Shown: positions 1 to 10,135, numbered from the stretch's first letter. The stretch is DNA of 64,000 bases from Zygnema cylindricum (GCA_037447655.1 JBBHKE010002835.1:84905-148904), one strand, 5' to 3'. Notes: generated from the letters alone by a model not told the origin. Numbers and translations are program-made.

Positions 1-1414
1 AACTAGCAGTAAAGACTCCTTCCCTAGTGCTAGTGAAAAAACCCTTATCATCTAATACAGATGTAGAGATAAGGTTTTTGTTCAGCTCCGGAATAAACAA
101 TACATTGGAGAATGTTAATATGGATGTCTTTCCTTCTACTAACACTTTCAGATCTACCGATCCTACAAGAGTAGTGGTGACTATCCTCCCATCCCCGTAC
201 TCTATCTCTACGGTGGGAATCTTTCTTATCTTAGTGAATAGGTGCCTATCCTTACACATGTGCATTGAGGCACTTGAATCTATAATCCAGCATGCTTCAC
301 CTTTCAATCCACCGTAAGCACATTTCTGCCTTCGTAGAATCTCAACCTCATTTTTTGCCTCCAACTCCTCATCCAAAAGGAGCTCATCGTCCTCGTCCTC
401 GGATTCCGCCTCAAGTACCTGTGTGACAAGGGCCTTTTTCTTTCCTCTCGGGGTACCACCGGTCTGCCCCTCCTTTAACCGAAGCTCGGTTAGCTTAGTG
501 CACTATGCCATATAGTGACCCGGTTTCTTACAAAAATGACATAAACCTTTGGGAGCCCTTGGTTCGAACTCTTCAGTCTGTTTTTTCTGCTCCCTACCCC
601 CATAGTTTCCGATTGGTTTCCGGGAATCCTTGTTCCTCCAATCGGTCGCTGTTGCCAAGGCTTGGCCACTCATTCCTCCCCTTCGGATCTCAATCGTATT
701 CTCTCGAACGAGAATCATCCCTACCACTGAGTTCCATATCCACCTTGAGTCTGGCAAGTCCTACACACGGTTGACTATGTTCTCAAACTCATCAGGTAAC
801 TTCATCAGTAAACAGTTAACCTTTTCTTTTTCACTAAAAACTTTTCCCGCACTCTCTAGCTCCATGAAGAGTGTAGCAAGCTCATTGCATAAATCCAACA
901 TATTTCCCCCTTTGTATACATACTCCTTAACTTTCCGATCAGCCAACTGTTGTTGCTCAATCGTACCACTTCGGTACATCTCTATGAGAGCCATCCAAAG
1001 ATCGGATGCCCTTTCTACCTGCAAATGAGGACATGCAAGTCCTTGAGTGAGATGGCGTAGGATGAAGTGCTTTGCCGCCATATTGTTGAAGTCCCAGGTT
1101 TCAGTATCATTCTCCTCGATCCTCAGAATAGGTGACATGAATGCTGAACCAGTTGCTATTGGTGTGGTCGCCTCTTTCTCCTTTCCTTTGTCCACCACCT
1201 CTCCTTCTTTTGTTTCCTCCGTTGAAGGTGAATCCTCTTTCCTGGTGAATCTGCTTCGTCCAAACCCTGGAGGAATTCCAAGACTTGATGGAGGCCCCAA
1301 TCGTCCACTCACTATCCCCCAAAACCTTTTTTCGCATAGAGCTCCTATCATCATACTTTCCCAGTATATGAAGCCAGTTCCATTAAAGATTGGTACCCTA
1401 GAGGGTGGGCCCAT
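1..1414 (-). pseudogene. Broken Ty1/copia gag-protease (older element 1, runs off left edge)
   Basis: Reading leftwards, this is copia GAG followed by the start of the aspartic protease. Seen: a retrotransposon gag region (G-T-x-F-x-Y-W near the start, later LLMKLPDEFENI), then a CCHC zinc knuckle (CHFCKKPGHYMA) near 510-540, then a protease-like stretch near 225-300 (CWIIDSSASMHMCKDRHLF). It is dead: the frame shifts near 757-761, a TAG stop lies just before the last knuckle cysteine, and the catalytic DSGAS-type motif reads DSSAS, so its glycine is lost. An in-frame ATG exists upstream at 1438 inside the LTR, but the ATG at 1412-1414 inside the primer-binding site is the likelier start. Integrase and reverse transcriptase would lie outside the window. 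Confidence 0.85.
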
Positions 1415-1418
1415 AACC
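1404..1418 (-). other. Primer-binding site of element 1 (initiator tRNA-Met anticodon arm)
   Basis: The plus strand reads GGTGGGCCCATAACC, identical to the anticodon arm of plant initiator tRNA-Met as I know it. The element RNA (minus) is therefore complementary to it. It directly abuts the LTR, which starts at 1419. This is the half-tRNA priming geometry known from Drosophila copia, not the usual 3'-CCA end priming. Confidence 0.75.
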
Positions 1419-1675
1419 TGAAACTCTGAGACCTCCATAAGTCCTCAGGGTGGACAGCTTCTAATAAGCGTCTAGGAAAATCCTGACCCCTTAATGTTTC
1501 AGCAAAAACAACTGCCACCCTCGCAGATAAAAACTCTGACCACCTGCACCCCTGTGAAGGGAATTCTCCCTTGAGTCGATAGCAAAAAGAATCTCTGAAT
1601 TTGCTCCCCTGAGCACTAAGTTATGGAGGGTCAAAGTTTACCTTTGTACAGAAGCTCTCTGGGAGAGAGGGTCCT
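1419..1675 (-). repeat. LTR of element 1, left fragment
   Basis: This starts TGAAACTCTGAGACC next to the primer-binding site and aligns in order with the LTRs at 1676-2862 and 4772-5963 (shared blocks include the CACCCCTGTG, GCAAAAAGAATC and CTCTGGGAGAGA stretches). It is more diverged and contains deletions. It is interrupted at 1675 by element 2 and resumes at 5964. Confidence 0.8.
1671..1675. repeat. Target-site duplication GTCCT, left copy of element 2
   Basis: GTCCT immediately precedes the LTR at 1676 and recurs at 5964-5968 immediately after the second LTR. A perfect 5-bp duplication is the size expected for copia integration. Confidence 0.85.
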
Positions 1676-2580
1676 TGAAACTCTGAGACCTCCATTGGCC
1701 CTCAGAGTATGCAGATCCAAAAGAAGCTAATCTAGATAGTGCCGACTCCAGGTTGATATAAACCCAAATGACTGACCCCTTGACAGTCAAAACCCCAATA
1801 TAGATTCACCCCTGTGAAATAACACTTTCTGAGCATTCCACCACAGAATGCAAAGTTAGAATATGAGATTTGGACACATTCACCCACTTTGACTTTCCCT
1901 TAGAGATACAGTCACCCTGGCAGACAAAAACTCTGGCCGACTACACCCCTGTGTAGCCTAGACTCCCCTGAGTCCGCAGCAAAAAGAATCACTGAAAATG
2001 GTCAAGTAAATTGATAGTTATGGCTGATCAAAGTTTGCCATTTATACAAAGTGCTCTCTGGGAGAGACAGCTATCTACCCAAAATTTTCTAAGTCCTATT
2101 CCCCCTCTAAAACTCTATCTACTGAAGTACGGCACCAATCAGATTACTGTGTCGTACAGAAAAGTACAGGTGCCGGTGTACTTTCTGTACGGCCATTGTA
2201 CAACATGGCCAAATTGTCGACACGTGTCATAGCCGGATTTGTTTTAGCAATCTCCGGAGTCGCCGCAATCCAACATTGTCGCACCACGTGTCACATTACG
2301 TGGCGATGGCTGAAAAACGCCAAAAGTACATGTTCCGTGATCGCGGCACCTATCGTGGCCGTCCGATCAAACCGGATACAATTTTAGTCGTTGAAAATAC
2401 GCGCGCGATATTTGTTTCGCGTTCAAAACAAATGCGCGGTATCCGTTTCATAAAATACATTAAATCGTACTCCGTACTATACAAAACTGTATCTATGTAT
2501 TGCGTACCTATTTCCCGTTATACGAACTAGTCTACGTGTACAAATATAAATATTTGTCAAACCTAATATATTCTAGCACT

Positions 2581-2657
2581 GGCTCTAGTCATATTGGTTA
2601 AAGCTAAAGGTTGATTAGACGGAAGAAAGGTACCAGGATCGAATCCTGGTTCCATCA
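2581..2657 (+). repeat. tRNA-like segment inside LTR (copy 1)
   Basis: An A-box-like stretch (TAGTCATATTGGTTAAAGC) is followed after about 30 bp by a T-arm/B-box-like stretch (CCAGGATCGAATCCTGG), which pairs as a 5-bp stem with a 7-nt loop. The D-stem TAGT/GCTA also pairs. The acceptor and anticodon stems do not pair convincingly, so this is tRNA-like rather than a tRNA gene. It lies antisense to the retrotransposon and is repeated at 5682-5758 and, diverged, at 6471-6550. Confidence 0.6.
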
Positions 2658-2813
2658 GTTATTTTAGATGACTCTCTCAAGATTGGCCTTCCTGTCCTCT
2701 TTGGACAGCCTAGGCATCCATGGATCCAACTCCTCTTCAAGTCTTCAGTGACTGCGACAAGTGTGGGGACTTGAGTGAAGAGTTAGAGGCAGGCTGTCAC
2801 TGTCCCCTTTTTG

Positions 2814-2822
2814 CCTTTTATA
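2814..2822 (-). promoter_or_regulatory. LTR TATA box (3' LTR)
   Basis: TATAAAAGG on the minus strand, 40-48 bp from the LTR 5' end. The matching copy in the 5' LTR is at 5915-5923. A start about 30 bp downstream would leave a very short U3 and roughly 1.1 kb of R plus U5. Confidence 0.55.
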
Positions 2823-2862
2823 TTTACAAACTATAGACCTAGAAAATACTTAAATTTCAACA

Positions 2863-2873
2863 CTCCCCTTATT
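2863..2873 (-). other. Polypurine tract of element 2
   Basis: The minus strand reads AATAAGGGGAG, ending 0-1 bp before the 3' LTR. This is the expected site and composition for plus-strand priming in reverse transcription. Confidence 0.65.
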
Positions 2874-2900
2874 TTCTAGTCTACTTACTTTCAACTCCCA

Positions 2901-3329
2901 TCAAAAACAACAAATACATATATATATATATATTTTTCTTTCCTTTTTCCTTTTTCCTTCATGAAGCTTCAAGCGAATATTTTTATATTTAAGAAAGTGT
3001 ATTAGATGACCAAAAATAATTTCATCTTGTCGATCATACATTTTATTTAATATCCCATTTTTCATAAATTCGAGCAAAGATTTTATCCACTTCATCACTC
3101 TTTTATCCACACACAAACAGTTTTCCCTCTTGCGATCCAAACAGCCAGCCCCATCTCCAATCTGCAACATACACCTAGATGCTAACCCTTTTACAGGCAC
3201 ATCTTCACAAGTGACATCACACCAAGTAGTAATGTCAAATCCATCCACCCCCATATATTCCCAAAAAACACTAGTCCCCACTAAGTTCCTTATAAGATCT
3301 ACATCTTTCGTACTCATATTTTTATCCAT
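2901..3329 (-). pseudogene. Unrecognised 142-codon frame in element 2 interior
   Basis: This open frame lies between the gag remnant and the polypurine tract. Its product is lysine-rich at the end and contains no copia protease, integrase (HHCC/DDE) or reverse-transcriptase (YVDD) motif that I can find. It overlaps the end of the upstream gag frame by about 16 bp. It may be a degraded piece of the original pol region or captured DNA; I cannot assign a function, and it may not be expressed. Confidence 0.25.
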
Positions 3330-4767
3330 GATAGGTACCCCCCATTTTCTGAACTTCCCTCACTCTCTCCCATGGAATTCTTTCCACTATTACTTTCCCC
3401 TAAACCTTTAATCAAATATTTCTCTTCTCCCCTATCCTTTAAAACCTCTTCGAGTTTCACTTCTCCCCTTTCCTCGGAATCCGTTGAAGTCTCCCTTTCC
3501 AACCAGTTTTTTGTTTCCCTATTATCTATAAAGTTATCCTGATTAATTTTATCTTTCCCGTTTTCACATATGGATCCCAGAACTGACTTTTTCATTTCTA
3601 AGTCATACACTCTACACTCCTCGACATCCTCAAGTACCTCCTCTCTCTTTACTTCCCTTATACCTCCAAAAGCACACTGTTGCCTTCGTGCAATTACTGT
3701 GTGCTTTTCTTTCTTCCCCATACTACTAATCCGGAGAAGCTTTAAAAAATCTTCATCCTCTTTCTCCTCTTCCTCTTCGTCCTCCTCATCCACATTCCGA
3801 CTTCTTAGTTTTTCCAAACAAGGGCATTCCTCCATATAATGACCTGGTTCCCTACAAAAGAAGCAAACCCCTTTTTTCAAAGCTTCGTGTCTTTTCCTCT
3901 CCCTCTTTTTCCACCAAAGTTCCGATAAGGTTTACCTTTGTCTTTCTTCCTCTCATCACGCTTCCGCCAATCACCACTTGCTGAAAATGCATTGACCCTG
4001 TCCTTTCCCCTACGAAGCTCCAAAGTGCTTTCCCTCACAAGAATTATCCCCATGGTAAAGCTCCAAGTCCATGAGGAGCCATCCATTGCCTGCATACGAT
4101 AAATAATGCTTTCGTACTCACTTGGGAGTTTCATAAGTAGTGTATTAATCTTACTCAACTCAGATTTTACATATCCCGCGCTAGCTAGCTCAACATATAA
4201 CGCAGCAATATCATTGCAAAACTCTATCATGCTACCGCCTTTATAAACATAGGCATCTATTTCCCGTTTTACTAATTGCTGCCTCTGAATAGTCTCACTC
4301 TTATAATTCTGAATTAGTACTTCCCATATCTCTGAAGACTTGGTTAGACTTAAAAGAGTGATAGCTATCGACTTACACACATATCTAAGTATGAGATGTT
4401 TTGCTATAGTGTTTTTGTATTCCCATATTTTTCTGTCATTTTCTTCAGTTTTAATCCCTACATGTGGTACCATAGCTGAGAGCCTAGCTCCCCTCACCAT
4501 AGGTGTCCCTTTTTCCTTCTCCCCTATTTCCCCATCCACGGAAAGATTCTTCCCTTCACCTTCTGCTGCATCTGAGCTCCGGATGATATTCTGGGCAGCC
4601 TCAAATGAATCTCCATAGTAAGCTCCTCCAAAGCCAGGTGGCGGACATCTCACTTGTCCCGAAACAATTCCCGATAAGTGCTTCTCGAAAAGCAATCCCG
4701 CCATTGTAAACTCCCAATAAGTAAAGTCCGTTCCATCGAACATAGGCACCCTAGATGGTGGGCCCAT
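3314..4767 (-). pseudogene. copia GAG of element 2, with a frameshift before the zinc knuckle
   Basis: This is the structural GAG of the young element. An in-frame ATG at 4791 lies inside the LTR, but the ATG at 4765-4767 within the primer-binding site is the more likely start, since the frame reads straight through the LTR/PBS border. Seen: the N-terminal gag motif (F-D-G-T-D-F-T-Y-W-E-F), the UBN2-type alpha-helical region ending MKLPSEYESI, a basic tract, then a stop at 3877. The frame continues shifted from about 3880 with an intact CCHC knuckle (CFFCREPGHYMEEC), then an acidic region rich in E/D and no pol. The shift lies beside a run of six A residues, so it may be a decay event, an assembly error, or less likely programmed. 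Confidence 0.8.
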
Positions 4768-4771
4768 AACC
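4757..4771 (-). other. Primer-binding site of element 2 (half-tRNA type)
   Basis: The plus strand reads GGTGGGCCCATAACC, the same 15 nt as in element 1, ending exactly at the base before the LTR start (4772). It matches the anticodon stem-loop of initiator tRNA-Met (anticodon CAT) and not any tRNA 3' end. Confidence 0.8.
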
Positions 4772-5963
4772 TGAAACTCTGAGACCTCCATTGGCCCTCA
4801 GAGTATGCAGATCCAAAAGAAGCTAATCTAGATAGTGCCGACTCCAAGTTGATATAAACCCAAATGACTGACCCCTTGACAGTTAAAACCCCAATATAGA
4901 TTCACCCCTGTGAAATAACACTTTCTGTGTGCTCAGTTCCACCACAGAATGCAAAGTTAGAATATGAGATTTGGACACATTCACCCACTTTGACTTTCCC
5001 TTAGAGATACAGCCACCCTGGCAGACAAAAACTCTGACCGACTACACCCCTGTGTAGCCTAGACTCCCCTGAGTCCGCAGCAAAAAGAATCACTGAAAAT
5101 GGTCAAGTAAATTGATAGTTATGGCTGATCAAAGTTTGCCATTTATACAAAGTGCTCTCTGGGAGAGACAGCTATCTACCCAAAATTTTCTAAGTCCTAT
5201 TCCCCCTCTAAAACTCTATCTACTGAAGTACGGCACCAATCAGATTACTGTGTCGTACAGAAAAGTACAGGTGCCGGTGTACTTTCTGTACGGCCATTGT
5301 ACAACATGGCCAAATTGTCGACACGTGTCATAGCCGGATTTGTTTTAGCAATCTCCGGAGTCGCCGCAATCCAACATTGTCGCACCACGTGTCACATTAC
5401 GTGGCGATGGCTGAAAAACGCCAAAAGTACATGTTCCGTGATCGCGGCACCTATCGTGGCCGTCCGATCAAACCGGATACAATTTTAGTCGTTGAAAATA
5501 CGCGCGCGATATTTGTTTCGCGTTCGAAACAAATGCGCGGTATCCGTTTCATAAAATACATTAAATCGTACTCCGTACTATACAAAACTGTATCTATGTA
5601 TTGCGTACCTATTTCCCGTTATACGAACTAGTCTACGTGTACAAATATAAATATTTGTCAAACCTAATATATTCTAGCACTGGCTCTAGTCATATTGGTT
5701 AAAGCTAAAGGTTGATTAGACGGAAGAAAGGTACCAGGATCGAATCCTGGTTCCATCAGTTATTTTAGATGACTCTCTCAAGATTGGCCTTCCTGTCCTC
5801 TTTGGACAGCCTAGGCATCCATGGATCCAACTCCTCTTCAAGTCTTCAGTGACTGCGACAAGTGTGGGGACTTGAGTGAAGAGTTAGAGGCAGACTGTCA
5901 CTGTCCCCTTTTTGCCTTTTATATTTACAAACTATAGACCTAGAAAATACTTAAATTTCAACA
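4772..5963 (-). repeat. 5' LTR of element 2 (1192 bp)
   Basis: Near-identical to 1676-2862. The differences I found are transitions at six sites and a short indel where the copies read TTTCTGAGCATTCC versus TTTCTGTGTGCTCAGTTCC. TG...CA ends are intact, with TATA at 5915-5923. Transcription would proceed leftwards into gag. Confidence 0.92.
5682..5758 (+). repeat. tRNA-like segment inside LTR (copy 2)
   Basis: Identical to the segment at 2581-2657, in the 5' LTR of element 2. Confidence 0.6.
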
Positions 5964-6758
5964 GTCCTATCTTATAATTTTTCTAAGTCTTATATCTCTC
6001 ACAGACTCTATCTACTGATGTACGGAACCAATCAGAATACAGTTTCGTACGCAAAAGTACAGCTGTCGGTGTACTTTATGTACGGACATTGTACGACATG
6101 GCCTAAATGTCCACACGTGAAATGGCCGGATTCGCTCTTTTAATCCTCGGAGATGTCGCGCTCCAATGTAACATCGCCACGTGTCATCCGATGTGGCGAT
6201 GCCCACAAACCGCCGAATTCTTCTTCCGCGATCTCGGCGCTAATTCTGGCCGTCCGATTAAACTCGCATTTGATCGTAGCCGTAATAAATACATGCGCGG
6301 TATTTGTTTCGCTTACGAAATCAATGCGCGGTATTGATTTCTTATCCGTACCGCAATTTGTACTTTTACACTACCATATCTATGTATCCCGTTAACAGTT
6401 ATAGTTAAATGATTTATCCTACGTGTACATGTTTAAATAATTATCGTACTATATAATGCGTAAGACTACTTCTAGACTTAACGGCTAAGGCTACCGGCTA
6501 TCTACTCTTTGTCGGCCGGCAGGTACCAGGATCAAATCCTGTCGCCGGCACATACCTTTTAGTAATTAATCCCCTAACTAATATAAATTTCCCGTAAACC
6601 TCAGGATAGCCTAGGTAGCCATGGCTCTAGCTTCCTCTCCAATTTCTCAGTGACTGCGACAAGTTTGAGAGTTGGAGAGAGAAGTTAGAGGTAGACTGCC
6701 TCAGCTTCTTTATTTCTATTCAGACCTAGAAAATACTCAAAAACCATTAATTTCTACA
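5964..6758 (-). repeat. LTR of element 1, right fragment, starting with TSD GTCCT
   Basis: This resumes the older LTR after the insertion of element 2. It is homologous to roughly 2090-2862 (shared TACGGnACCAATCAGA, CATTGTAC and CACGTGTCA blocks) but clearly diverged, and ends TTTCTACA at 6758. Together with 1419-1675 it makes an LTR of about 1.05 kb. Its other LTR lies outside the window. Confidence 0.8.
6471..6550 (+). repeat. tRNA-like segment inside older LTR (copy 3, diverged)
   Basis: TAGACTTAACGGCTAAGGC (A-box-like) and CCAGGATCAAATCCTG (B-box-like) keep the spacing seen in the other two LTRs, although the sequence between and after them (GTCGGCCGGCAGG, CGCCGGCA) is different. Conservation of only the two tRNA-like boxes is what makes this worth marking. 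Confidence 0.5.
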
Positions 6759-6763
6759 GCGTC

Positions 6764-9700
6764 ACCCCACCGAATTTTTGAGGCCCTTAAATGCGAGTCC
6801 GCCTTTTGGTGAGAGTCCTCTTCCTTATGCGAGTTTGTCTCATTGTGCGAGTCCACCTTTCTGTACAAGTTTGTGGTCTTCGTTACCTAGCCAATTTTTA
6901 GAGGTCTCTTGGTGCAAGTACGCCTTTTTGTGCGAGTGAGTGGGCTCCAATATGTAGCCAAATTATCATGGCCACTTGGTGCTATTGGTATTCTTGGGTG
7001 AGTCTCTTTTGGTGCAAATCCCATTTTGAGTAAGAGTCTGTTGCTTGTTATTGTTAGATAAATTTTTGAGGAATCTTCGTGTGAGTCCTCCTCTCGGTGC
7101 ACTTCTATGGGCTCCAGTTGGTAGCAAAAAAAATTGGCCTCTTGGTGCCAGTTTGCTTTGTGGTGCAGTGTCGCCTCTTTGTTGTGGGAGTCCGCGTCTT
7201 AAAGGTAGTTTCCCTCTTGGAGTAAGTCTGTAGGATCCAGTTGTTCACCAAAAATATTTGGTCCTCTTGGTGCGATTTTTCTTCGTGGAGCGAGTTTGCT
7301 TTGTGGTGCGAGTTCACCTCTTAGTGCAAGTCTTGTTGTTGACACGAGTTCATTTGTTCCGGTACTTAGCCAAAATTAAGATGTTTATTCGTCCAAGTTC
7401 GTCTTATGGTGCAATTTCGCCTGAAAGAGGGAGTTCTCCTCTAAAGGCAAGTCTTTGTAGAATGTGAGTCCGTGGGCTCTAGTGATTTGTCAATTTTTTA
7501 GGCCTCTTGGTGCGAATCCTCCTCTTGATACGAGTCTTCCTCTTGATGCAAGTGGTCATCTTTTTGCTTTTTTTTCAGTTGGTGCAAGTACGCCTCTAAG
7601 TGCGAGATCTCTTCTTGGTGTGAGTCGGTCGGCACTTGTTTCTATCCAAATTTTAGCGGCTTCCTGGTACGAGTTTGTTTTGTGATCCAAATCTTGATCT
7701 TTGTGCAAGTCCGCCTCGTGGTGCAAGTTCTTGGGATCTAATACTACATATTTTTTTTAGCGTTTAGGTGCAAGTTTGCCTCTTGGTGCGATTCCATCTC
7801 AAGGTTCGAGTCGACTTCCTTACGCGGGTTATTTTATTGTTGAGATTGCTTCTCCCAGTGCGAGTGCCTAGGCTCTGACACTAAACCAAATTTCCAAAGT
7901 CCCTTGATGCGAATCCACATCTTAGCGCAAGTCCTCCTCTTATTGCAAGTGATCCTCTTTGTTTTAGTTTTTGGGCTTTGATAATTAGTTAAGTTTTGAA
8001 GGCATCTTTGTGCAAGTAGGTCTCAGAGTGTGAGTCTTTTTTTAATTGCGTGTCTATGGGCTTTAATAGTTAGCCAAATTTTTGAGGTCTATTGGTGTGA
8101 TTCGACCTTTTGCTTGGAGTCCCCATCTTAATGCAAGTTCATTTTTCTTGTGTGTGTATAAGGGACGTGGTACTTAACAAAAGTTACGTGGCCTTTGAGT
8201 GGGAGTTTATCTCATTAGGCTAATATGCCTCTTGGTGTGAATCTTATTCTTGGTGTTCGTCATTCTCATGGTGCGAGTTTTTTTCATATTTAAAGTCCAG
8301 AGGCTATGGTACCTATCCAAAATTTACGAGGCATTTTCGTGTGAGTATGCCTTTTTGTGCGAGTTTGTGGGCCCCAATATGTATCCAAATTATCGTGGCC
8401 TCTTTGTGCGATTTTTGTTTCTTAGACCCAATCCGTCTTTTTGTGCTAATCCTCCTCTTGGTGTGAGTCCATGGGCTACTATTGTTTAACAAAAATTTTG
8501 AAGAACCTTCGAGCGAGTCCTCCTCTTCATATGAGTTTATGGACTCCATATTTTTGTAAACTTTTTCCTGGATTTTTTGTGCGAGTTAGCTTCGTGGTGC
8601 AAGTCTGCCACTTGGTGGGAGTTTGCGTCTTGGAGGCGCCTCTTACTGCGAGTCGGTGGGCTCAAGGTTTTCGCCCAAAATATTTGGGCCACTTGTTCGA
8701 AGTCACCTACGTAGTGCAAGTTTGCTTCGTGGTGCGAGGTTACCTCTTGGTGCAACTATATTTCTTGACGCGAGTTTATGGGTTCCGATACTTATCCCAA
8801 ATATAAAGGCCATTTTGTGCAATCTCGTTTTATAGTGTGGTTACGCCTATCGGAGGCAGTCCTCCTCTTTTTGCAAGTCTTTCTTTGGTGCGAATCTGTG
8901 GGCTCCCATTCTTAGTCAAAGTTTGGAGTTAATTTTATGTGAGTTATCGTCTTGGTGCGAGTCCTCTTTTTGGTGCGAGTTCTCCTCTTCGTGCGATTCC
9001 TCCTCGGTGTGTAAGACCTCTTATTTGTTCAAAGATCCGCTTGGTGCGAGTCCTTCTTTTACTGTGAGTCCGTGGGCTCCACTTTGTAGCCAACTTTTAG
9101 CAGTTTCTTAGTGTGAGTTCGCTTATTGGTCTGAATCCACCTCTTTGTGCAAACTCGCCTTGCCATGCAAATGTGTGGGCTCCAACACTTAACCAGTTTT
9201 TTTAGGCCTTTAGGTGCAAGTTTGCCTCTTGGTGCGATTCCATCTTATGGTACGAGTCAGCTTCCTTATGCATGTTGTTTTATTTGTGCAAGTCCTTCTC
9301 CTAGAATGAGTGCAGAAGCTCCAACACTTAAACCAAAGATACAAGGCCTCTGGGTGCTAGTCCACCTCTTGGTGTAAGTTTTCATCCTATCTTGATATGC
9401 CTCTTTGTTCAAGTTTGGGTTCTAGTACTTAGCCAATTTTTCAAGGCCTCTTGGTGCAAGTACTTCTCATACTATAAATCATTCGTTAAGTGTAAGCCAA
9501 TAGGCTCTAGTACTTAGCCAATTTTTTGAGGTTTGTTATTGCGATTCAACCTCTTCGTTCGAGTCTTCTTCGTGGTGTGAAATTGTTTTTTTGTGTGTGT
9601 ACTTAACCAAATTTACGAGGTCTTTTAGTGCAAGTTTGTCTCATTGTGTAAGTGGGCGTCTTGGTGTGAGTCCTACCTCTAGTGTTAGTAATTCTCATGG

Positions 9701-10135
9701 TGCGAGTCTTTCTCATAGTTGTCCATATGCCATGTAACTTAGCCAAAATTATCAAGGCCCCTTCGTTCGAGTCCGCCTTATGATGAGAGTCAAAAACCTA
9801 TTACGAGTCCTCTATTTGGTGTTATTTTGCCTTCGGAGGAATTTCATGGACTCCAATACTTAACTTAAGTTTCGAGACTTATTTGTTCATATTTGCCACG
9901 TATTGCAAGTTCGCCTCCTGATGAAAGTTTGTAAGCTACATTACTCGGCCAACTTTTTAACGCCTTTTGGTGTGAGTGTGCAAGTATTCATCTTGGTGTG
10001 TACCCTCATCATGGTACGCGTTTGGCTTTTGTGGGAGTTTATGGGATCCGATACTTTGCCAATTTTTGAAGCCTATAGGTGTTAGTTTACATCTTGGTGG
10101 GTGTTCTCTTCTTGGTGCGTGTCCATAGATACACA
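6764..10135. repeat. Composite degenerate satellite: 18-bp units with ~48-bp linkers
   Basis: Runs of an 18-bp unit resembling TTGGTGCGAGTCCGCCTC occur throughout, usually three to eight in a row. They are punctuated by a linker of about 45-50 bp resembling gtGGGCTCCnnTACTTAGCCAAnTTTTnGAGGCCTC (not quoted exactly). Copies are degenerate but keep the same orientation for about 3.4 kb. Because 18 is a multiple of three, long chance frames with a G-A-S-P-P-L rhythm run through it. I see no gene. Confidence 0.8.

Larger units (their letters stand above)
1676..2862 (-). repeat. 3' LTR of element 2 (1187 bp)
   Basis: On the minus strand it begins TGTTGAAATTT and ends GAGTTTCA, with TG...CA ends. 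It is about 99.5% identical to 4772-5963 by my reading. It contains a TATAAAAGG box only 40-48 bp from its 5' end and a tRNA-like segment on the opposite strand. Confidence 0.92.
1676..5963 (-). mobile_element. Complete gag-only copia-type LTR retrotransposon (element 2)
   Basis: A 4.29 kb element runs right to left: 5' LTR 4772-5963, primer-binding site 4757-4771, gag, ORF remnants, polypurine tract near 2863-2873, 3' LTR 1676-2862, flanked by GTCCT. The internal part is only 1.9 kb. I see no protease, integrase, reverse transcriptase or RNase H, so it must borrow enzymes; this is the organisation of gag-only (TR-GAG type) elements. By eye the LTRs differ by about six substitutions, all transitions, plus one short indel, so the insertion is young. 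It is nested in an older relative with the same primer-binding site and a homologous LTR, a possible source of the missing functions when that family was active. Confidence 0.88.

Noticed and set aside
2581-2657. Functional tRNA gene
   Set aside because: Only the D and T arms pair; no 7-bp acceptor stem or convincing anticodon arm, and it is repeated inside LTRs.
3570-3839. Serine-rich plus-strand frame
   Set aside because: Reverse complement of the acidic GAG tail (GAA/GAG read as TTC/CTC).
6764-10135. CRISPR-like array
   Set aside because: Repeats are degenerate, linkers are themselves conserved rather than unique, and the context is a plant nuclear genome.
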